NCBI GenBank assembly: GCA_030704615.1 | Contig: CM060733.1 | Coordinates: 63,054,001-63,118,000, forward strand | From: Takakia lepidozioides | Lineage: Eukaryota; Streptophyta; Takakiopsida; Takakiales; Takakiaceae | DNA length: 64,000 nucleotides | Reading direction: 5' to 3' | Part shown: positions 49,601 to 60,729 of the stretch, piece by piece | How positions within the stretch are numbered: position 1 is the stretch's first letter | How the letters are laid out: each line of letters starts with the position of its first letter | Program-made: the position numbers and the translations under genes | The notes under the pieces: model-generated | Told to the model about the DNA's origin: nothing | Databases searched by the model: none | The model's input: only the letters and a program-made list of their open reading frames with translations

Positions 49601-50745
49601 GGCGGTCATCTCTTGCTTGATGTGACTCTCAACCCCCTTTCCTGTCCTTCTCTCTTCAGGGGTAGAGTTGTAGTATTCCAGTTTGCCACGCTGTCCTGCA
49701 TCGGCAATTTCTTGCTGTAGGAGAATGCACGACAGTTGCATCAACACAATGGCAAGGGAGACAAACAAAAACAAAGATCTGGAAGCAGGAATATCGAAAG
49801 GCCAGATGATGGAAGATGTATCTCACCGCGTACATATACTCCATGAAAGCCTCATGGGTCAACAAGTACCATGTTTCTGATGTCTTGGAGCTTTCGCACT
49901 TCTTGTACGTCTCTACTGAAAGGATGGTCTTGAAGTTGGTCAAGGGCATCTGGCCGATCCTCTGTATCCTGTATAGTGTGTGAACCAGACTCGTTTTGAC
50001 ATGCGATGTCTCCGTCCCTCTGCAGAATGACGTGTGAAAGTGAGAATGAAATTCAAGAACCGAGAACAGAGGATTGGAACCAAAGAAGCACGGAACAACA
50101 ACAGGAACATGTAGGATGAGAAACCAACCTGTTCACATCATTCATTGCCGTCAGGAGACCCATCATGTTCCCACCACAATCCAACACCATCGTTTGAACA
50201 CAGTAATGCCACTCTTCCTCCTTTGAGTGCAACCTCCCAATGACAGCCATCCATGCAAGCAACCGGTGGTTGCCATCCCATACGTGAAACATCCTACCTG
50301 AGAATGCTTGGGTCGAAGGTTTCCTGGAGAGAAGAAGTTTGAAGGATTCGTTCACTTGTCTCCAAATGGGATCGCAAGAGTCCACGATTGACTCATCCAG
50401 AAAAAGCTCATTGCCTCTGGAATCCCTAGTGGAAACGTAAAAGACTGCGGATCCATCCAAATACCCATTAACAAACTCGGCCTCCAGCTTCTGGATGTCC
50501 TTGATGAGGGGTGGACGAAAGATGGGCATGGAAACCAACCTACACAGGGGAATCTTCAACCTCCCACCCGGGGCAAGCATGCTTTGCACCACAAGCTGAG
50601 AATTCACCTTCTGACCCCCCAGCATCTCCGCGGCTTTTGCTTTCATAGAACTCATCGTCCACATCAAGAATGATCTCCTTCTCCTGCCCTGAAGTGTTGT
50701 CATCAGCCACCCTTTGGATCTTCTCCTGCAGGGTTGTTCATTCAA
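46626..50745 (-). pseudogene. Copy B accessory gene: ParB-like domain plus DNA methyltransferase-like module
   Basis: The most complete copy. Minus-strand exons are about 50740-50129, 50019-49827, 49714-49274, 49160-48937, 48665-47993, 47916-47765, 47723-47578, 47453-47169 and 47052 onward. The first carries a ParB-like core: IKDIQKLEAEFVNGYLDGSA, then FHVWDGNHRLLAWMAVIG, with DGNHR at 50,263-50,277. A middle region of unknown fold follows (EAFMEYMYA, WLHKATYWSQ, RKWRATVWQSCFF), then a linker, the motif IV-like LIILDIPDELP (about 47,860) and motif I ARVLDLSMGTG (47,169-47,200) with RHLFGIEGD. ParB-methylase fusions are known from phages and bacterial mobile elements. Lesions: a TAG after STAVVSSE near 49,440, a linker stop near 48,300, and a phase break before motif I. 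The usual DPPY is DIPD. The C-terminal tail is cut at the junction with copy A. Confidence 0.8.
48750..48858. repeat. Two palindromes in the copy B accessory-gene intron
   Basis: GTATGCGGCACCGCACAC lies at 48,750-48,767 and TGTGTGCGGCACCGCACACA at 48,839-48,858, both centred on CA. The intron corresponds to the one that holds six palindromes with other arms in element I. In copy A the same place has only a decayed GTATGCGGCACAGTACAC (about 42,709). Confidence 0.8.
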
Positions 50746-50939
50746 TTTCACATAAGAGAGAGGACAGGAACAAAGTGCAGTGCCGAAGACTGCACAGAGC
50801 TCAAACACATACCTTTTCCGTGTTTTCACTATGCTTCAAATGTGATTCAATGTTTAAAAAAGAATCAAGTTGGCTTCCTATTACATCAAAACATGTCGAA
50901 GTTCAAAGGGCACAAACAATGTGCCTCCAATTAGGGGTG

Positions 50940-52330
50940 TGTTGAACATGGCACACTGGCCGTGTTTGGCCCATATTGACATAAAAAACAGGCACAGAGG
51001 GGGGCACAGGCAGTGTGCGTTGCCGCACACTCTTTGGTGCTTCCAACTACGGGTGTTTTGAACATGGTACACTCGCCCTGTGTGGCACATTTAGACATCA
51101 AACATGGCCCATTTTTAAATAAAAAAAACAGGCTGAGAGGGGTGCACAAACAGTGTGCGTTGACGCACACTGTTAGGTGCTTCCAACTATGGGGTTATTT
51201 GGCATGGCATTCAGGCCTTGTGTGGCCCATTTGGACATCCAGAAACAGGCTGAGAGAGGGGCACAAATAGTGTGCGTTGACGCACACTCTTTGGTGCTTC
51301 CAACTATGGGTGTTTTGAACTTGGCACACTGGCCCTGTGTGGCCCATTTAGACATGAAAAAACAACTAGAAAGGGGGGCACAAACAGTGTGCTTTGACGC
51401 ACACTGTTTGGTGCTTCCAACTATGGGGTTTTTTGGCATGGCATTCTGGCCCTGTGTGGCCCATTTGGACATCCAGAAACAGGCTGAGAGAGGGGCACAA
51501 ACAGTGTGCGTTGACGCACACTCTTTGGTGCTTCCAACTACGGGTGTTTTGAACTTGGCACACTGGCCCTGTGTGGCCCGTTTAGACATGAAAAAACAAC
51601 TAGAAAGGGGGGCACAAGCAGTGTGCGTTGACTCACACTGTTTGGTGCTTCCAACTATGGGGTTTTTTGACATGGCATTCTGGCCCTGTGTGGCCCATTT
51701 GGACATCCAAAAACATGCTGAGAGAGGGGCACAAACAGTGTGCGTTGACGCACACTGTTTGGTGCTTCCAACTATGGGTGTTTTGAACTTGGCACACTGC
51801 CCCTGTGTGGCCTTTTTTGACATGAAAAAACAACTAGAAAGGGGGGCACAAATAGTGTGCGTTGACGCACACTGTTTGGTGCTTCCAACTATGGGGTTTT
51901 TTGGCATGGCATACTGGCCCTGTATGGCCCATTTAGACATCAATAAACAAGCATAAAGGGAGGACAAACAGTGTGCTTTGAAGCACACTGTTTGGTGCTT
52001 CCAATTGGGGGTTTTTTGACATGGCATATATACTGGCCTTGTGTGGCCCATTTGGACATCAAAAAACAGGCTGAGAGAGGGGCACAGATAGTGTGCGTTG
52101 CCGCACACTCTTTGGTGCTTCCAACTACGGGTGTTTTGAACATGGTACACTGGCCCTGTGTGGCACATTTAGACATCAAACATGCCCCATTTTTAAATCA
52201 AAAAATAGGCTGAGATGGGTGCACAAACTGTGTGCGTTGACGCACACTGTTTGGTGCTTCCAACTTTGGGTGTTTTCAACTTGGCACACTGGCCCTGTGT
52301 GGCATATTTAGACATCAAAAAACAACTCGA
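50940..52330. repeat. 117-base tandem array with GTGTGCGTTGACGCACAC palindrome, between the divergent copy B genes
   Basis: Palindromes start at 51,013, 51,153, 51,270, 51,387, 51,504, 51,621, 51,738, 51,855, 51,971, 52,091 and 52,230. Seven consecutive starts are exactly 117 bases apart. Alternate units resemble each other more (GGCATGGCATTCTGGCC versus GAACTTGGCACACTGGCC), giving a 234-base higher-order period. The array sits between the 5' ends of the accessory and transposase genes, where promoters or first introns should be. Because 117 is divisible by 3, both strands stay open (259 and 331 codons); I do not call these proteins. Confidence 0.9.
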
Positions 52331-52364
52331 AAAGGGATAGCGTGGATATGGCTAGAAATCTTCT

Positions 52365-54816
52365 GAGGCAGGAATTCCACAATGCCCCTTGTGCAACACC
52401 TTCTGCTATAGCGCTTGCAGCTAGCAAGGCATTCCTGGAAAAACAACCAATGTTGGATGGAGATTCGATTGATGCAGTGATGGACCATTTCTCCATGTTG
52501 AGCTCTCTAATAATCGAAACCCGGTGAATGCACCTAGAATGGGCACAGGCACTGCTGGATTCATGGACAACATTATGGACCTCAAACGGAGGAGTCGCTA
52601 TGAATTCATTCAAAACAGTATCTTCCCTGGCCAGGGCTCGTCCAAGGTGTATTTGTTCAAGATGTCCACAGTGGGCGAAGGCAGTGCTGTGAGCAATGTC
52701 CGCCGAATGCAACCTGGAGGAGATTTGGCAAAATGTTGGTTAATGTTTGATCACTGCAAACGGGTGAAGGGTTGGACAACCATGGCGTGCCATGTGTATG
52801 ATCCAGTGTACCAGCGTGTGCTCTCCATAGCAATTTGTGATATGCAGTCGGAGGACACTGAATCCCAGATGCTCATGTGGAATTCGCTCCTGGCCGTCAT
52901 GCAGCGCAATGGAATACAGAACACAAATTTTGCGGGCTTCATGGCTGATAGTGCACAGGCAAAATTCAATGCAATGCGGCGCGTCTTTGGTTCGGGGGAT
53001 CCTAAGGTCCCAATGGTAAATAGGGAGCGCACATGCCTCTTCCATTGGAGTCAATCTCGGGCACGTCATACAAAGCGTTGCATTCGCCCTGACCTTCAGT
53101 TGGAGCACAGAAGGCTCTGCCTCAAGTACAAAAATGCCACCTCAATGGAAGAAGCTGAGAGCACTTACCAAGCAATCCGGGCTTGGTGGCTGCTACTGGT
53201 ATCCACCTGAAGGAGTTGGAGGACTGGTTGGTTTTCTGGCACTTCAGGTACAGACAGTGGGGATCTTTCATGACGACGGTAAGCCTCTTCAATCCTAGAA
53301 ACATAAATTTCACTTTGCATCGTGCCTGTTCATTTGGGGTTGTTGGATTGTCACTTGCAGAACCTCTTCCATTTCCTCGCATTTCCATGCAATGCCTCCA
53401 GCAGGACATGTCCTTGGAGGACTTGGCCGAAATGCCATCCTGTAATTTGGCGGAGACTGTTCACAACGCCTGGATGCAGCAGTCTACCAAAGCAGGACGT
53501 GACTTGTATGTGGCCATTGCTGATGACATGGTGCGGGCACTTACACAACAAACCAGATACCGCAATTTTCTGATGGGGCGGTGAGGAGGCAAGGGCCCTG
53601 ATACGACTTTGTTGATGTTAAAGGCTGCGAGCAGGTCCGGAGACCCATCGAAGATGGTGAGAGCTCTGAACAGGTGCACTGAAGGCTCCCCTTTGCAATC
53701 CAGGGTCCCCCATTTGGAAGGCGAGGAAACATTTGGATCATGCAAAAGGAAATTGAACACTCTTCCAGGGTCGGATGGAGATTCCCATCGGCCGGACAGG
53801 GTCAATTTCTCTGTACCAAAGGTGTCTCCGGTGCAGACTAAGTAATGTGCCCGCCCCTTCCCAGGTGGGTGCTCTTCCAGTGGAGCAGGTGCAAATCATG
53901 CAAGCACAGCAGCAGGAATCCCATTGGAGGAGGTGGTGTCCTTGGTGCATGAATCTGATTGCATTGACAGTGAGTGGCATATGGAACGCACCCCACCAGG
54001 ATTTAGAGTGGCTTGCATAGCAGTTCGGACCCCCTCTTTCAAGAAATGCAAATAAAAAATATGCAAAGGCTCCAAGGGGACTCCAACTCCAACATTCACA
54101 AGGTTGTTTTGACTTTATCATAGTGGGGAGTCAAAAGACCACAAGTTCTGGTTCTGCCCAGACGATATGGCATGATGCGTCAAGGGAATAGTTCGTCCTT
54201 CAGTGATAATGAAGCCCCCTCCGCCCGCAATTTGGCCTGTGAAACTTGGGACGTTGCTGTCATCAACCGAGATAAGCATGCTGGAGGAGGGGGGTTTCCG
54301 TCTTTCACGGTCCCGGGTGGTGCCCTCATGCACTCTGGGCACAGATGTGCCACATGCTCCGGCAATGTCTCCACCCGGTGCCGACTTCCACCCAACAAAA
54401 AGAGATGGAAAAATAGTGCCATGTGTCGCTTCGGGTGCAGATCACGACTGCAAGATGGAATCGGCTAGAATGTTGCAGGCTCGGGTGACTCGTATAACCG
54501 AAGTCCCGGCCCCGGGGTATGGACGGATTTACACAGTGTTGTCTACTGGCTCAGTTCTTCATGGCAAAGAATATCAGGTTACCGTGGGGAATTTCCCTGC
54601 GTGCACTTGTCTGGATTTTGTAAGATGCGTGAGGGCGCTCTCGAAATGAGAGGGAAGTGGGTCCCCTGCAAGCATCAATATTACATATACCTTATAATTA
54701 TGTACTGCGACGGTAACAGAGACCAATTCATTCACCAGGCCACACTAGGCTATGGAGAAGTCATCACTCTTCTACAGCGAGACACCTGCCGTGGGGCTCC
54801 GCCAGATTCTCAATGA
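52365..54816 (+). pseudogene. Copy B MULE-like transposase with SWIM zinc finger
   Basis: Nearly identical to copy A through the catalytic region (KCWLMFDHCKRVKGWTTMAC, GFMADSAQAKFNAMRRVFGS, RERTCLFHWSQSRARHTKRC). It shares the phase break (about 53,195), the intron and the TAA in the KKCK-equivalent position (about 54,053). Private lesions: loss of the GDATQ-region codons near 52,447 and a TGA after NFLMGR at 53,582. There is also a one-base loss inside the SWIM finger near 54,622, which separates CTCLDF from KWVPCKHQYYIYLIIMYC, and the first finger segment has CTCL for CTCP. The copy is inactive. Shared lesions show that A and B descend from an already damaged parent. Confidence 0.85.
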
Positions 54817-55029
54817 ACAAAAATGAGCCATGCCCACTCCCCGTGCTGGTTTCCAGCTTATCGTGTGGAGTCTTTGCATGTAGGACGGACACATACATTT
54901 TATTCGCGGAACCAGGGCAATTGCACATGTCATTCATTGTAGGCGTCTTTCTTTGAATTGAAATAAAGTGTGACGATCATTCTGAGCTCAAATCTGCCAT
55001 ATGTTCATATTCCTCTTTTTGTGCAAACA

Positions 55030-55225
55030 TTGCAGACATGGTGCATGGTGGCCCCTTTGTTTTGTCCACGGTAATAGGCCCTCTTCCTGCAATCCTCGCC
55101 TATATGGCCTGCTTCTCCAGCACATTTGTGCCGCTCACGCTTCCCTGAAGCGTGAGCTCGGCTCATGCTTTGCAGCTACAACGTGAGCTCAGCTCCCAGG
55201 CTCACGCCGTAGCTACGCTGCACTG
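55030..55225. repeat. Right terminal module of copy B
   Basis: TTTTGTCCACGGTAATAGGC and a GCTCAC/GTGAGC cluster (55,133-55,205) end in GTAGCTACGCTGCAC, as at copy A. Beyond 55,226 the sequence changes to an unrelated-orientation transposase fragment, so about 55,222 is a good estimate of the element edge. Confidence 0.7.
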
Positions 55226-55890
55226 CAGGGTTCTTGCTGACTCAATTTTGCACTCGTTTTCGGGACCTGCCCCAACACGACGGACCGGTTTTCCATTTCA
55301 TTTCGTAGGCCAGTTGTTCCCATGTGGTGGACGTGGGGGGAATGCGGATTGCAAACCCGACATGAAACTGGTGTTATGACTGTTGGGCCTCCTGGAAGAC
55401 AAAACCCGGCATCCTCCAGCATCTCAATTTCTTGCTTCGACAGACATGTTCCCAACTTCACTGGCCACATGGCTGGAATTTGAGGCTTGCTGAGGACTGA
55501 ATCCCGACAAGTCCCCATCACACAACGCTGATTGTCATCAGGGCAAAACCAGAACTTGTGAGGCTTGGACTCTCGCGCACCGTAATGTTTGAATAAACCT
55601 GTGAAAGACGAGGCAGGAGTTCCGCCTCCGCCCCTAGAAATCTTGCTGGTGCACTTCACAAAGGACAATGCCCTAACAACAGAACACCCAACTTTTGATC
55701 CTTGGGCTGTCCGTTCAATGTGCCACATTGCATCAACACAAACGGACTCTTCCATCGCCATCATCATCTCTCCCTCTCCCCGCACTAGAGCAAAGGGATA
55801 TGAAGCATTGTATACAGCAGAAGAACAGGCACCGATAGAGGGACTGTAGTGTGAGTGCAGGGGGTAAAAATTCAAGTTTTTGTTTGGCAT
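55226..55890 (-). pseudogene. Middle part of a third MULE/SWIM transposase
   Basis: The minus-strand frame reads CVDAMWHIERTAQGSKVGCS, TPASSFTGLFKHYGARESKP, HKFWFCPDDNQRCVMG and IPAMWPVKLGTCLSKQEIEM, ending near VHHMGTTG. It aligns with 45.3-45.75 kb of copy A but is clearly diverged, and it is open across the position where A and B have TAA. Both the catalytic part and the SWIM finger are missing. The conserved Cys/His/Trp pattern around HKFWFCPDD suggests a small zinc- or DNA-binding subdomain of unknown name. Confidence 0.75.
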
Positions 55891-58150
55891 CAGGTTTCGG
55901 CACTACTACAAAGGGAGTGCCCTTCGTGCTAATGAAGGGGAGGAATTGTCCATAACTTGAGGTAATTCCATGGAAAGACTATGCTATTGATCTGCCAAGA
56001 ACAAAATATGGCTAAGTTATGACATGCGCCTTTTTCATCCCTAGGATGAATGATTTTCATCCATGATGTTGAACCCTAGAAGCAGGATGTGAAATTCGAA
56101 GGGGAAGAGTGCGTGTATCTTTTCGCAGCTGCTGCAGTGGTGTTGGCAGCACAGGATATCTCAGAAAGTTCCACCTACGCAAAGGGTATCAGCTTGCTTT
56201 TAAGAGAAATGTTAAGAGCTCCTGCTTGGCTTTCTGTGCAAGAAGAAGCGGTGCCGCCTTCTTCGTAAGCAATGATCAAACCAGAGGGATCAGGTTTGTG
56301 ATAAGGGCGGTGCACCACTGCTGTCGCCATTGTCTTGATGAGCACATTAATGAGGAGATGGAGCGGCTCAGCAGGTGTTGGGGGATGAGAAATGCAGGTT
56401 GGTGTGTATAGCGCCTCAGGTTGTCTGTGATCAAATCTTGTAGCTGCTGTCTGTTTTTGAGCTTTAGGACCAGATCACTTTGTAAGGGAATCAGCTTGCC
56501 TTAAAGAGCGACGTTAAGGGATCTGGCTTGGCATTCTGTGCAAGAGGAAGCGGTGCCGCCTTCTGGTGTGTATGGCGCTTAAGCTATCTATAATTAAGTT
56601 TTGTATCTGCTCTCTGTCTTAAAGGCTGTAGGACCAGATCACTTCATAGGGAAGAAATGCACATGTAGAAGGATAGGGTAGAGGTTGGCAGGCACAAGGA
56701 TGTGCCAGCAGCTGAAGCAGAGCCGTCATGCCTTAATGAGGACTGGAATCACGATGAGAAGAAACGTCGGAAATGGCTGACGAGGGAGAGGACAAGGTGC
56801 CTTCTTGACAGGCAGACCCACCGCTTCAATGAGTATAAGACAGATAAGTTTGAAGAGTGGCCCTCTCTTTTTTGGTGACTTAGAAATCGCTTTGTGAAGT
56901 TTGGACTGTCTCTTGTATGTAGTAAGAGACACTGACATGTGAGGAAGAAAAAGAGCTTTGGAAATGGAATGAAGACACTGGACTTCAAACCAGGATGGAC
57001 TGGAGATGGATGCACCTGCTGTTACATTGTACAGTAGGAAAAATGAATGGAAACAGGGTTGATTCGTTGCTGGGACAGAATGGTTGCTGCTGTTGTATTC
57101 TTGTTCTTTGTTTCAGCGTCATGAGCTTGTACAAACAATCTAGCCTGGGATGTTGACACATTGCAGTCAATGTGGAACTAGCTTAGTAGGTAGAGGAAAC
57201 CAGTGAGAGCTAGATAGAACTGTTTGGAAACAACAAGAAGGGATGATGTGGATGGGGCAGAAAAACCAACATCTGTTTGGGTTTGGATCTGATTCTCAGG
57301 GTGCTCTCAGCATGTGAACCACTGAGGTTCACAGTTGATGGGAAAAAGAGAGCTGTCAGGGTGTGTAAATTGAGACCTGTAGAAGGGTTGAGAGCTGTCT
57401 TGGGCAAATGGCTACACCTGGGAAAAGTGGAGTGTGAAGCATCTGTCATTGGCAAGAGAGGGACTGATAAAAGGGCTGATTATATCTTGTGTGACCAAGG
57501 TTGATTTCAATGCTGGGTGCACTGGATGCTTGGCTGAATGCGCATTGCATTGCATCATAGACATGCTACAGTGGAAAGAGTGAGGAACCTACTCACCCTG
57601 AAAGAAAGAGAGAGGGAGAGAGAAAAGGACATAAGGGAGAGAGCTGACCAGCAAGAGGGGATGGAGAGGAATGGATGATTGGGGCGGTAAGATAAAGAAA
57701 GCATGAACCCATGAAGGGCCAAACTGGTGGGCCTGCAACTCATGGCAGATCTGAGTTGCCTCCTTCCAAATCGTGATCTTATTACAAAGGGGATTCCATT
57801 TGTTGCTGACCAAGGGAGCTGCCCACAAGGGCAGTGGTCATCACTGACGTAGGGCTGGTTGCATCACTGAAGACAGCATGGTAACATGGCTGGTGCAGTG
57901 TACCAGGGAGAGGATGTCGTGTAGAAGTAGAACCACGGGTGAAAACAATACAGACTCCCCATCCATGTCTTCTCTTCCGCTGCGGCGTGGATGAGGATTG
58001 TGTGAACTCTGATCATGAAGGACCTGAGGGAAACCCACACCGAGTGACGATGGTTGGATCACTTGAGAGGAGAGCTCCTTTCCTTCCCTCCAATTGACCT
58101 GGGGAGGAGCACAACTAGACTTGCACAGAAGGGGATTCACGCCCCTTCTT
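55890..58150. mobile_element. Probable LTR-element remnant (long terminal region)
   Basis: This segment lies just before a primer-binding site. It contains local duplications of about 170-330 bases: AGCTTGC...GCAAGA(A/G)GAAGCGGTGCCGC at about 56,185-56,265 and 56,485-56,560, and GGTGTGTATAGCGC at about 56,400 against GGTGTGTATGGCGC at about 56,565. No gag/pol is present. LTR borders were not defined. Confidence 0.35.
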
Positions 58151-58151
58151 T

Positions 58152-58163
58152 TGGTATCAGAGC
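58152..58163 (+). other. Initiator tRNA-Met primer-binding site
   Basis: TGGTATCAGAGC is the classic plant LTR-retrotransposon PBS complementary to the 3' end of initiator tRNA-Met. Sequence after it (GCTAATGTTAAATCTTG) soon gives way to the terminal module of element III at 58,235, so the retroelement body is absent or interrupted. Confidence 0.7.
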
Positions 58164-58234
58164 TAATGTTAAATCTTGATTTCTACTAGCTAGGGATCTT
58201 GACTGAGGGGTTTCACACTACAGGGAGGTTTACT

Positions 58235-58700
58235 ATTTCATGAGCGCATGAGCCTATGAGCGCATGAGCCCATGAGCCCATGAGCCTATGAGCTCATGAG
58301 CGGACATCCGCGGAATTGGAATTTTCCTGCCTTTATTGACGGTGTTATGTCCTCTTACCTCGGTAATAGGGTCTGTTTCTCCTGGTCCAGGATGCGGATG
58401 AGGTATTTCGGCGCCATTATTTCCAAGAGCAGTGTGCTAAAATGGTGTTTTGAAGACATCCACCGGGGTATTTCGGCACCGAAATTACCTCTTAAAATGT
58501 GATATAGTGCGGTATTTAATGGCGCAGAACGGGCTATTTGGGCGCCAAAATACCCAAGTGGAATGTGCTGAAGTGCCTTGTGCTGAAGGCTTCCATCGCG
58601 ATATTTTGGTACAGTAATTCATCCGTGGAATTTTTGAGGCCCATATAACGAAGGCGCGCATTGGGCTATTTCGGTGCCAAATTTCCCAATAGGAATGTTA
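58235..58700. repeat. Left terminal module of element III with CGGCGCC-type sites
   Basis: Eight ATGAGC words follow one another from 58,242 to 58,305, then CCGCGG (58,310-58,315) and ACCTCGGTAATAGGG (a second, decayed site). Next come about five TTTCGGCGCC-like sites spaced roughly 60-70 bases (58,405; TTTCGGCACCGAAA at 58,471-58,484; about 58,535; about 58,608; 58,669). The order matches the other element ends, with the palindrome of this element replacing the ATTCATCC array. Confidence 0.75.
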
Positions 58701-58929
58701 GAAACGGCAGGGTTTTCATGGCTTCAAGTTCTCGGCTCGATGGTGTGCATAAATTACTTGTAGGGTTCTTCAATGAAGTTTGCGTCTCTTCTGCTTTTAT
58801 TATACATTTTGGTTGGCGGAAGAAATGTAGGGAATCGGACAAGCAGTCTGAACACAATGATTTTTCAAATCGTCAATATTTTCATTAAGTGTTTCAGAAC
58901 TGTACAACAAAAGGATCCAAATGAGACTT

Positions 58930-60600
58930 TGCTATGGTGAGGATCCGCTATCACTGTCCGATGCATCCCCGGCCTCATGCAAGGATGGTTGCCTTCCACC
59001 TGCCTCCGAACCTGCACTGCCGCTACCGCTGTTACTCTGAGAAGCCCTCCCCTCAAAAATACCATCCTCACTAGCCGGAACTGTCCACCTGGGTGCGGAA
59101 GTGTCCTCAACATTTCCCTCGCTCTCTCGGACGCGCATTCTATTACGAACTTCCCTACTCTGCCTTTCACAATTCTATGTTTGGCCTCACGCCTCATTAT
59201 AATTCTCTGCTCATTCCCGTATGTCAATTGCTCTAACCGAGTAGGCCTATCCTCCCTGCTGATGGCTTCTCTGGCAGCCGTGTCTGCATAGGCTGGTAGA
59301 AAAAAAGGCTTCTGGGGACTCGCGAGAAACGATTTTCTGGCAAAGAATGGCCGATGCGATTCTGTCTCTTCCTCTGCAACAGGGTCCGATTCGGGCAAGT
59401 CTCCCAGCTTCTCCTCGTCGGACGACTCTGCAAGGTTGAGTGTACGCACAAACATAGAATGAAGTACATTAGAGAATTCAAACAGGGAATCATCGGCAGG
59501 TTGCATGGTCCCTACAACCGAAACCAATACACTTACTATGGTGCAACTCACTCGAAGACAGGCATTGGGGGAAGCGGCTTCGGGCGCCCTTGCATCGAAC
59601 GAATTTCCTGGACTTCCTCCTCTTCATCTTCCTCCTCCCCTTCCACGTCATCTTCTGCGTTTTTGGGATCCTCAGTCGGAGGCAAACGCTGAAGGCCCGC
59701 CAAATTGTAATCGTACAAGGCCGTATATCCCTCAAATGAGAACACAAATCGGTTCGACATCCTTCCCGCCCACATACAGGCACCTGCAAATTCATACGAC
59801 ACAACCACAACCAAACTCAAGAATGAGTCGCTTCCTCGCACAAGCAAACATACACAAACGGAAATGGTGTCAATTTTGGTGCCGCATTCAATTAACGTTC
59901 TCACCTGTATTTGCAGTGATGTCGAGGACCCTGCCTTCAACATCCGTACATGTTTCCATGAGCGTCTGGGATGAATGCATGACTCCTGGTCCTGCCATAC
60001 CTCCATGGCTTGCCCGACAAATCACAAAGAATGTCCTTCTCTCCCACATGGTTGAACAGGACGTTATACTCCAGTGGATCAACTATGGAATCAACAAGTC
60101 TTCCTGTTTCACGTAATTTGAATTTCTAATGTTTTTCACGAAGCAAAATGCCTGAAAGATAAGAGTCTGCAGAGAAGGAAATGTCCTGGAGGTTTTGCTC
60201 CTCCGCAAGCTCCAGCAGGTTCTGATCGTCGCCAAGTCGTACCACGTTGTCGTCCTCTCCTTCTGTCAGCTCAATGGGCCGCCCTTCTGCAGATCCAACT
60301 CCCACATCTCCAGCGACCTCCACCGCATCCGTGTTTTTGAAATTGACTGCAAACCCAATATCTCTGCTTCCAGTCTCCCTAGGGGTTTTACTGGCGAAGC
60401 CATGGGCTCCTTCTGCTTCCTCGACTTCCGAACTCTAGGTGGGCTTTTCTGAGGCGATATCTGAGGTGTTGAATGAGGACTCGCCTGCCTCGATGCACTT
60501 CCACCTTGCGAGCGCAGCACCCGGGCAGGAGTATCCAAAGACTGTGTTGCTTCGCCCCCCTGCGATCCCTCCCCAGCTCCCATGTCAAACAAACAGGAAA
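58930..60600 (-). pseudogene. Element III accessory gene remnant: methyltransferase motif I and acidic tail
   Basis: Minus strand from about 60,566: MGAGEGSQGGEATQSLDTPA, a Ser/Pro/Lys-rich part, then after a phase shift an acidic part (RPIELTEGEDDNVVRLGDDQ). About 60,110-59,905 holds methyltransferase motif I, EGRVLDITANTG, split by an intron exactly where A and B are split. After the intron comes ACMWAGRMSNRFVFSFEGY, aligning with ASYHACKASARHLFGIEGD, then a long Glu-rich stretch. The C-terminus has FFLPAYADTAAREAI and an acidic Ser-rich end GDASDSDSGSSP in another frame. The ParB-like region, the middle region and motif IV are missing, and a TAG and frameshifts are present. This is an independent, older member of the family. 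Confidence 0.65.
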
Positions 60601-60729
60601 ACATGAGACACTGCACGCAAAAAAAAAGGTGTAAAAGGAATATTGCGTATGGAGTGCTTCACATCCGCAAAGCACGAATCTCTCACTGGTGGGCGATCCG
60701 AGTCTCCGGATAACGAGGTCTACATTTCA

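Noticed and set aside
51173-52168. 331-codon minus and 259-codon plus open frames
   Set aside because: Both are products of the 117-base (39-codon) tandem repeat; no domain, both strands open, no start or splice context.
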